Positions 37,151 through 42,290 of a stretch of 42,290 nt of DNA are shown piece after piece. A program made the position numbers and the translations under genes. The stretch is from Paraphysoderma sedebokerense. Its lineage: Eukaryota > Blastocladiomycota > Physodermatomycetes > Physodermatales > Physodermataceae. Each line of letters starts with the position of its first letter. Positions within the stretch are counted from its first letter, which is position 1. The notes under the pieces are model-generated. The model saw nothing but the letters and a program-made list of their open reading frames with translations, had not been told where the DNA came from and did not search any database. The stretch lies in contig JAHLJZ010000135.1 of NCBI GenBank assembly GCA_025602915.1, forward strand, positions 1 to 42,290, given 5' to 3'.

Positions 37151-39271
37151 TCAATCCCTGACGCCGCCCAACTTCTGTCCCACCTTCACTTTTCCTCGCT
37201 GCACGTTCCACTCCCACTTCTCAACTGGCGCTTCAAACACCAACACAATCGTCGATCCAAGTTTGAATCCTCCCATTTCTTGCGCTCGGACTAATGGTCG
37301 TCCCGGAAACGGGTAGTGGAGGTGTGAAACTACAGCATGGTGATGCTCAGATTCCCATGTCGTTGATTCAGATGGTGATGAAGCTAAGGAAGACGGCTGA
37401 ATCGACGCATCTTGTGTATGTGGCGCTGTTGTCGGTGTTGAAGATACAGAAGATTCAGAAGAAGACGAGGAGTTTGAGCTTGAGTTGGCGTTGGATTTGC
37501 GAAGTCTCTTGGGCAAATTAGTTCTAAGAGCCTATAACATGAGTCAATCCAAACGTATGTTAATTCTTTGCAACTGAAATAATCCATTTTTCCAAAAATA
37601 GCAATGTGAATTCAAACCTCATCAAACCCGACTACTACGCTCCCAACGTTCGTAGCTCCAACAGGAACCATACCAAAAAATCCGTGTTTCCATTCACCCA
37701 ACAATGCTACTCGTTCATTCAACGTGAACAACGTAGGAACCATGTTAAGTAACCTGGGAGAGACGGATAACAGTTCACCTAAATTTGGAAAGAAATATGT
37801 CAAGAATAGCAAAGCATGAGCATCGATATTTAACCTACAAACCATGAATATGTCGCCTCTCTTTTACAATCCACTCTGTAGGAGAGTGGAACCGGTGATA
37901 ATCACCTGGAGCGAGATAAATAACCGCAAAAAATAATCCCGTTTTTTCTGCAGTTTTTTCGGTCTTCGCAACATCCCCTTTGCCGTTTCCTCCCATCTTG
38001 ACCGAGGTAGCCGAAGTAGAATCGGACGACGGCAAGTCACTCTCATCAACAGCTCCTCCAATAAGCTCACTCACACCGTATTGAATCGTATTGACTTCTG
38101 CAAATTTTTCGGGATGCGTGATAATTTCCGGAGAATGAGTCGTCGAGGCGAGTGATAATAACTCTTTTTGTTCCTCTTGTTCTGTCTTAGCCATTGACCC
38201 ATTTCGTGGTTGAGTGGCCTGTTTGGCAGGACTAGAAGAATCTGGATGATGATGCCCAAGTAAAATATCGACAGAGTACTTGTGATCCTTGATATGAGAT
38301 ATATGTCTACAGGGCGTAATCATCCCGAAGTGAATAAGGTCACCGTCCGCTGGCGATATCTGCTCGCACGTAAGCGATAAATCAAGTCAGCATAGTTTTC
38401 GATAGGGTGTAAATGTGAAACGGAAGGAAGAATCGGAATTTATATAATCGTATAAGTGGATAATACATACCAAATCCACATCCCAGTCCACCTTCCTAAA
38501 CCGCTGCACATCAATTTCTCTAAAAAAGAATTCCCCTAAATTTTTATAGGTCTTCAGATCTTTCTCTTTCATTTCATCCAGATTACAATCAAACAGCCAA
38601 GCATACAGCGAATACAAAGGCGTTCGAAGGGGAGTAGGAATGGTATATGTGTTGTTGACGTGACCCCATAGTCTGGATAGTGAACGGAGGGGAAGCGATA
38701 AGAGTAAATGAAGCTATTATCAAAGATAAGAGAACGTTAACTGTTAGTTGTGCTAAGTCTATTTGTGACGATGAATGGTAACAACTCCGCCAGAGTAGGC
38801 GAATTTCGAAACAATTCAAGGGGCGATATGATATTCAGCTAATAACATAAAGGATAACTGAACCTGCCAAGGCCCTTCCATAACAATTGCACCTTGTTTT
38901 CCCTTTTCAAGTTCATCTTCTACCCGTTGCTGTTCTCGTTTATAGACTTTACGATAATGTAATATTGCTATGGTTGCAATACCCACTGAGATAGGAATGG
39001 TAGGGATATACCATTTTGTCCCGGACGAGTCGCTTTCGTTAGCATTCTGCTGCTTGCTGCCGCTGTTGTGTGAACTTTGCGATTGTGCATTTGGGTTGGT
39101 TGAGTCTGTCGACTTGTACCTAGCGTAGGAAGAACCTTGGAAGCAGCGAAGTAGACGTGAATGTGGATTCGATGGATTGAATTTCGGACGAGTCAAGAGC
39201 AAAGACCACCGAGCAGAATGCGAAAGCCGGTTGTGAAAAGGACCACATCTTATTGGTATTCGAGACGTCAT
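37151..39271 (-). CDS. PSD1: Mitochondrial phosphatidylserine decarboxylase
   Basis: Makes phosphatidylethanolamine from phosphatidylserine at the inner mitochondrial membrane. ATG 39271 begins an arginine/serine-rich presequence ([20 protein letters not shown]). A hydrophobic anchor follows ([20 protein letters not shown]). The catalytic domain has [68 protein letters not shown] and [17 protein letters not shown]. The self-cleavage motif is [16 protein letters not shown] supplies the serine that becomes the pyruvoyl group. Two low-complexity insertions are unusual: about 90 residues after [11 protein letters not shown], and a Ser-rich stretch before [18 protein letters not shown]. All active-site elements are present, so it should be functional. 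It shares a 171-bp promoter with the bL34 gene. Confidence 0.93.
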
Positions 39272-39442
39272 TTCCCATATATATATTCTAGTATCTCATT
39301 ATCATCGATCCGACCCAGCGTCCCTATACTCGGTGAATTAGTTACCATGGCAACGAGCTTGTTTATCGCGTTCTCTCATCCGTAGAAATGTCAGTATCAT
39401 TCAGAGAGGGAGCTCGGGATAGAGGATAACATTAAACATATT
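39272..39442. promoter_or_regulatory. Shared divergent promoter, PSD1 / bL34m
   Basis: 171 bp separate the divergent start codons of two nuclear genes for mitochondrial proteins, so both promoters overlap. I see a TATATATA stretch (about 39278-39286) near the PSD1 start and no other named element. Confidence 0.45.
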
Positions 39443-39935
39443 ATGAATCTACTACACTCGATAGTTTCGCCGTTATTAAAAACCCGGGTGTCACCGAATT
39501 GGACGAGGAATGTGACGTCCCGATCATTCTGGTCAATTGGAACGATGGGTTCGAGTAGGGCTAGTTTACGTTCAAGCAGACCAACTAAATTTTCTCTGCT
39601 GCCAACATCAATAAGGTATTGTTAACTATTTGACTTAATATTTTGGCAGCTTTCTGCTACTGTCTTTGTCCATTCTTCTATGTCGTTTTGCCTCTCTTCA
39701 TAATTCATTTACTAATTGTAATCCTCCCTGATTACAATACAGAACCCCACCCACATCTTTACACAACACTTTTCAATCACAAATACGACACATGTCTAAA
39801 TTCGGATCAGAATACCAGCCCTCTACTCTCAAACGAAAGCGAAGATGGGGATTTTTGGCTAGGTTGAAAAATAAAATGGGACAAAAGATTTTGAAGAGGA
39901 GAATACTAAAGGGAAGGAAGCATCTAAGTCATTAA
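39443..39935 (+). CDS. MRPL34: Mitochondrial ribosomal protein bL34m
   Basis: A two-exon gene (39443-39615 and 39743-39935; 121 codons) for the large-subunit mitoribosomal protein bL34. The intron is 127 nt with an AAG/GTATTG donor and an AATACAG acceptor, and it splits an Arg codon. Exon 1 encodes a basic, Ser-rich presequence with several Arg and no acidic residues ([20 protein letters not shown]). The mature part is nearly the bacterial protein: [19 protein letters not shown], then [17 protein letters not shown] and the end HLSH. It has the invariant TLKRKR, GF-AR and the K-R-rich tail that binds 23S-type rRNA. Assignment is firm from the tail; the presequence exon is inferred from frame, borders and charge. 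Confidence 0.88.
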
Positions 39936-40403
39936 CGATTGGTGACTTTGGTGGAGCATGTGTGATTAGACAAAAAAAGGTGTATGTAGGGATAGGACAC
40001 GATGAAACCGCAACAAATCGATCGAATGTAGGCATAGACAAATGGAATGTGATATACGAAAAAGCATGATGATAAGAAATGAATACATGGTTTTGTAAGA
40101 TTGAAAGTTTAAGTGGCCGGCTATGAGATAAAAGGAATGCCGTATGGAAGCACACGGATTTACTCGGAGACTTGGCAATTGGCATATAACGTTAATGCTC
40201 GTATTCAAACATTTCTTTACAATACCGATCAGACCAGACCTTCCGCTTTCATATACAAGACATACACTTATACTTTGCATTATAGCTATATATCTCTTCT
40301 TGATCTTGATTCTTCCAACAACTGCAGTTGTTGTAGTTGTCAACCCGACACGTCAGTTCTGTCAAAAACCTTAAAATTTTCCACCAGAAAAAAACGAACC
40401 AGA
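39936..40403. other. Intergenic, bL34m to DNAAF5
   Basis: Holds the bL34m 3' UTR and the DNAAF5 promoter. Overlapping short frames on both strands (40113-40400) have no family resemblance. Nothing else was recognised. Confidence 0.4.
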
Positions 40404-42290
40404 ATGATGACCTCAGTCGAGGATTCCTCTTCTACAACCATAAGTACACCTCCCTCTTCTCTTTCGTCGTCGTCTTCATTCACAATGCATCTTTCGGAGG
40501 GTGCTCAAAAGCAATTTGAAGAAATCGTCCAGGTTTGTTTGTTGTTTCTGATCTCAAAACCCAGTTGAAGGTGTTTGGTATGGACTCCGGCACTTTGACA
40601 GATCCAAATAGAAAATGCAATATATTTCAGTTTTAATTGTTTATTGGAGTTGATTAGGATTCCATTACTTCTGCTATCCGTCTCCATCACCTAATTGAAC
40701 CCGTTTGGGAACAACATTACTCACTGTACACTCTGCTTCTGAACCTGCACTTTCTCCATTTTTTCCCAATGACCATCACTCTGTTTGATAGAGTATCCAA
40801 AGAGATTTGAACAAACTTTCCGACCCTACTTCTGACCGAACTACGAAGCGAAGATCATTAGATCGAATACAGAAAGAACTCTCAAAGTCCCTTCAAATCA
40901 ATGACAGGTCAAAAAAAGATGAAGACAATAAACTGGTGGAAGCCGTTCTTGAGGTCGTATTGAAACCCATGTTGAAACTGCTCGGCGATTCAGTTGAGAA
41001 ATGTAGGGAAGGTGCTTTAGAGGTCTTGCGAAGGTTTGTACAAAGTTGTCATTTAATGAAAGCAGTATTATGTCTGTTCAGTCTAGGCAATCGTGAATGT
41101 ATTGAGAATCGTCCAGAAGTTTCATTTCTCATAACATATCACAACATGTTCATTTCTGACCCAATGATTATCTAGCTTTACGCCTCGCATATCTTCTCCA
41201 CAACCTTTCCTCCCTTATATCATACCTGTTCTCGTCTCGCGATTGACCCCAGTCGAAATTGTGGAACCGTCTGAAGAAATCAGGTTAAGCCTAATCGAGT
41301 ATCTCTTTGATTTAATCGTACTAAGTGGGAAAGATGTTGCATTATTTGTCGATGACGTAGTGGCGATTGTTGACAGAATTTTGACGGACGGGTTTCAAGA
41401 TGTTAGAAAGGTATGTTGATTTTTAGTTTATGGAAATTCCGCTCAACTAGGACTAACCTGTCCTGTATAATAGATCGCTTGTAGAATCGTGATTGAGACA
41501 GCTAAACTTGCTCCTCAACGTTTCGCATTACATTCTGCGGCAGTATTGAAAGCGCTGTCACCATCATTAGGACATCGTCACTCTGCGGTTAGAATCATCA
41601 CCTTGCAGGTAACGTCTTTGATTTCTTTGATCTTAAAGAATTCAGCGTTCTCATATACCTTTATCTTGCCTTTTTATCAATTCAAGGCTATCTCTCAATC
41701 GCTGAAAGCCGACTGTTCTGCTTTCACAGATACATATCCTGCAATCAAAAAGCTTCTCTTAGATAAGTCAAATCAAGTTCGTCAGACACTATACACTATG
41801 GCGACAGATTTGTTGGTCAATCTGATAGATCGGCATGTTTATGGTTTTCAACTAGTGCCCATTTTATTGGCTGGGATGAGTGATGAAATTACGGAATTGA
41901 GAGATTTGAGCAAAAATGGGATAGTGCAGGCTGGAGAGCGGTATGTCTTAGATAACGAGAAGAATGTCAAAGACGAACAAGACTGGCAAGAAGTGCTTGG
42001 TGTTGGTATGTTGACTGTTTTTTATCTTGTGTTTCTCGTTCTCACCGTTATGGTGGCTGCATTTCCAAATAGCTTACTAAAATTCCATATACTCAGACCG
42101 ACCGCCCCTTGGTACCAGGAAATTGGTTCAAAGCAATATTTCCAAGATTGTTAATCTCATTCTAGAAGATCTGCAGGATTGGAATTTAGAAACCCGCATT
42201 AAGAGTGTTCAGATGCTACGACATTGTGTGCATTACGGCGAGGGCCACATTACCGGTTTCTTGGTCGCGATATTGAATGGATTTGCGAAG
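40404..42290 (+). CDS. DNAAF5: Dynein axonemal assembly factor 5, N-terminal half (cut by window end)
   Basis: A cytoplasmic HEAT-repeat protein needed, with HSP90 co-chaperones, to preassemble outer and inner dynein arms. Starts at ATG 40404 or 40407 with a Ser/Thr-rich leader. A likely intron (40533-40791) joins EEIVQ to SIQRDLNKLSDPTSDRTTK. The repeats follow: KPMLKLLGDSVEKCREGALE, PPEEIR-like EPSEEIRLSLIEYLFDL, ALFVDDVVAIVDRILTDGF, VRKIACRIVIETAKLAPQRF, LGHRHSAVRIITLQ, DRHVYGFQLVPILLAGMSDE, and the family phrase PLGTRKLVQSNISKIVNL with WNLETRIKSVQMLRHCVHYG. From memory this matches roughly the first 45% of the human protein. The gene runs off the window. Its C-terminal half has a counterpart at 5349-6745 on the other strand. 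Confidence 0.9.

Noticed and set aside
40113-40403. Upstream extension of the DNAAF5 first frame
   Set aside because: The frame is open 5' of ATG 40404 but lacks an earlier ATG of suitable context and the sequence resembles leader DNA.
40658-40702. A possible extra DNAAF5 exon (DSITSAIRLHHLIEP)
   Set aside because: It fits in frame with an acceptor and a GTTTGG donor, but joining EEIVQ directly to SIQRDLNKL gives a smoother helix and matches the family better. RNA evidence could change this.

Overview
This is eukaryotic nuclear DNA. Nearly every gene is broken by short GT-AG introns (about 45-260 nt), the bases are AT-rich, and the gene set is fungal-type: a calponin/transgelin, a cystathionine beta-synthase without the haem segment, a YMC1-type mitochondrial carrier, PSD1, MCM3 and NSE4. 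Two segments encode HEAT repeats of DNAAF5, a factor that preassembles axonemal dynein arms, so the organism has or had motile flagella. A zoosporic (chytrid-like) fungus fits best; this is inference, not proof. All gene models were spliced by eye, and a model was kept only when consecutive exons stayed in frame across GT/AG borders.

Layout. 0.65-3.05 kb (-): folate-biopterin (BT1) family transporter. 4.29-4.87 kb (-): small predicted secreted protein with eight cysteines. 5.35-8.92 kb (-): chimeric membrane protein whose last ~380 residues are the C-terminal half of DNAAF5. 9.2-10.7 kb (+): calponin/transgelin. 11.3-13.85 kb (-): WDR70. 14.2-15.6 kb (+): AVEN. 15.9-17.6 kb (-): At4g15545-like coiled-coil protein. 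17.8-19.7 kb (+): cystathionine beta-synthase. 20.2-21.3 kb (+): single-LIM protein. 21.5-22.8 kb (-): sphingomyelin-synthase-like protein. 23.7-24.2 kb (+): unrecognised basic protein. 25.3-28.8 kb (+): MCM3. 29.4-30.8 kb (-): NSE4. 31.5-32.9 kb (+): mitochondrial carrier. 33.3-34.7 kb (+): unrecognised multi-pass membrane protein. 35.1-36.8 kb (-): FAD-dependent oxidoreductase. 37.15-39.27 kb (-): phosphatidylserine decarboxylase. 39.4-39.9 kb (+): mitochondrial ribosomal protein bL34. 40.4 kb to the right edge (+): N-terminal half of DNAAF5, cut by the window end.

Genes are arranged largely as divergent and convergent pairs: calponin/chimera, WDR70/AVEN, CBS/At4g15545-like, NSE4/carrier and PSD1/bL34 start head to head, and many 3' ends face each other. 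Most are housekeeping genes (replication and SMC5/6, mitochondria, lipid synthesis, actin binding, sulfur amino acids) with no shared pathway. MCM3 and NSE4 both carry MBF/SBF-like CGCG motifs just upstream of their starts.

The most striking observation is DNAAF5. Its N-terminal half lies at the right end on the + strand. Its C-terminal half lies 35 kb away on the - strand, fused in frame to an unrelated membrane protein. The orientations are exactly those an inversion with one break inside DNAAF5 would produce; partial duplication and gene capture is the main alternative. No tRNA, rRNA, CRISPR array, transposon or viral remnant was recognised.
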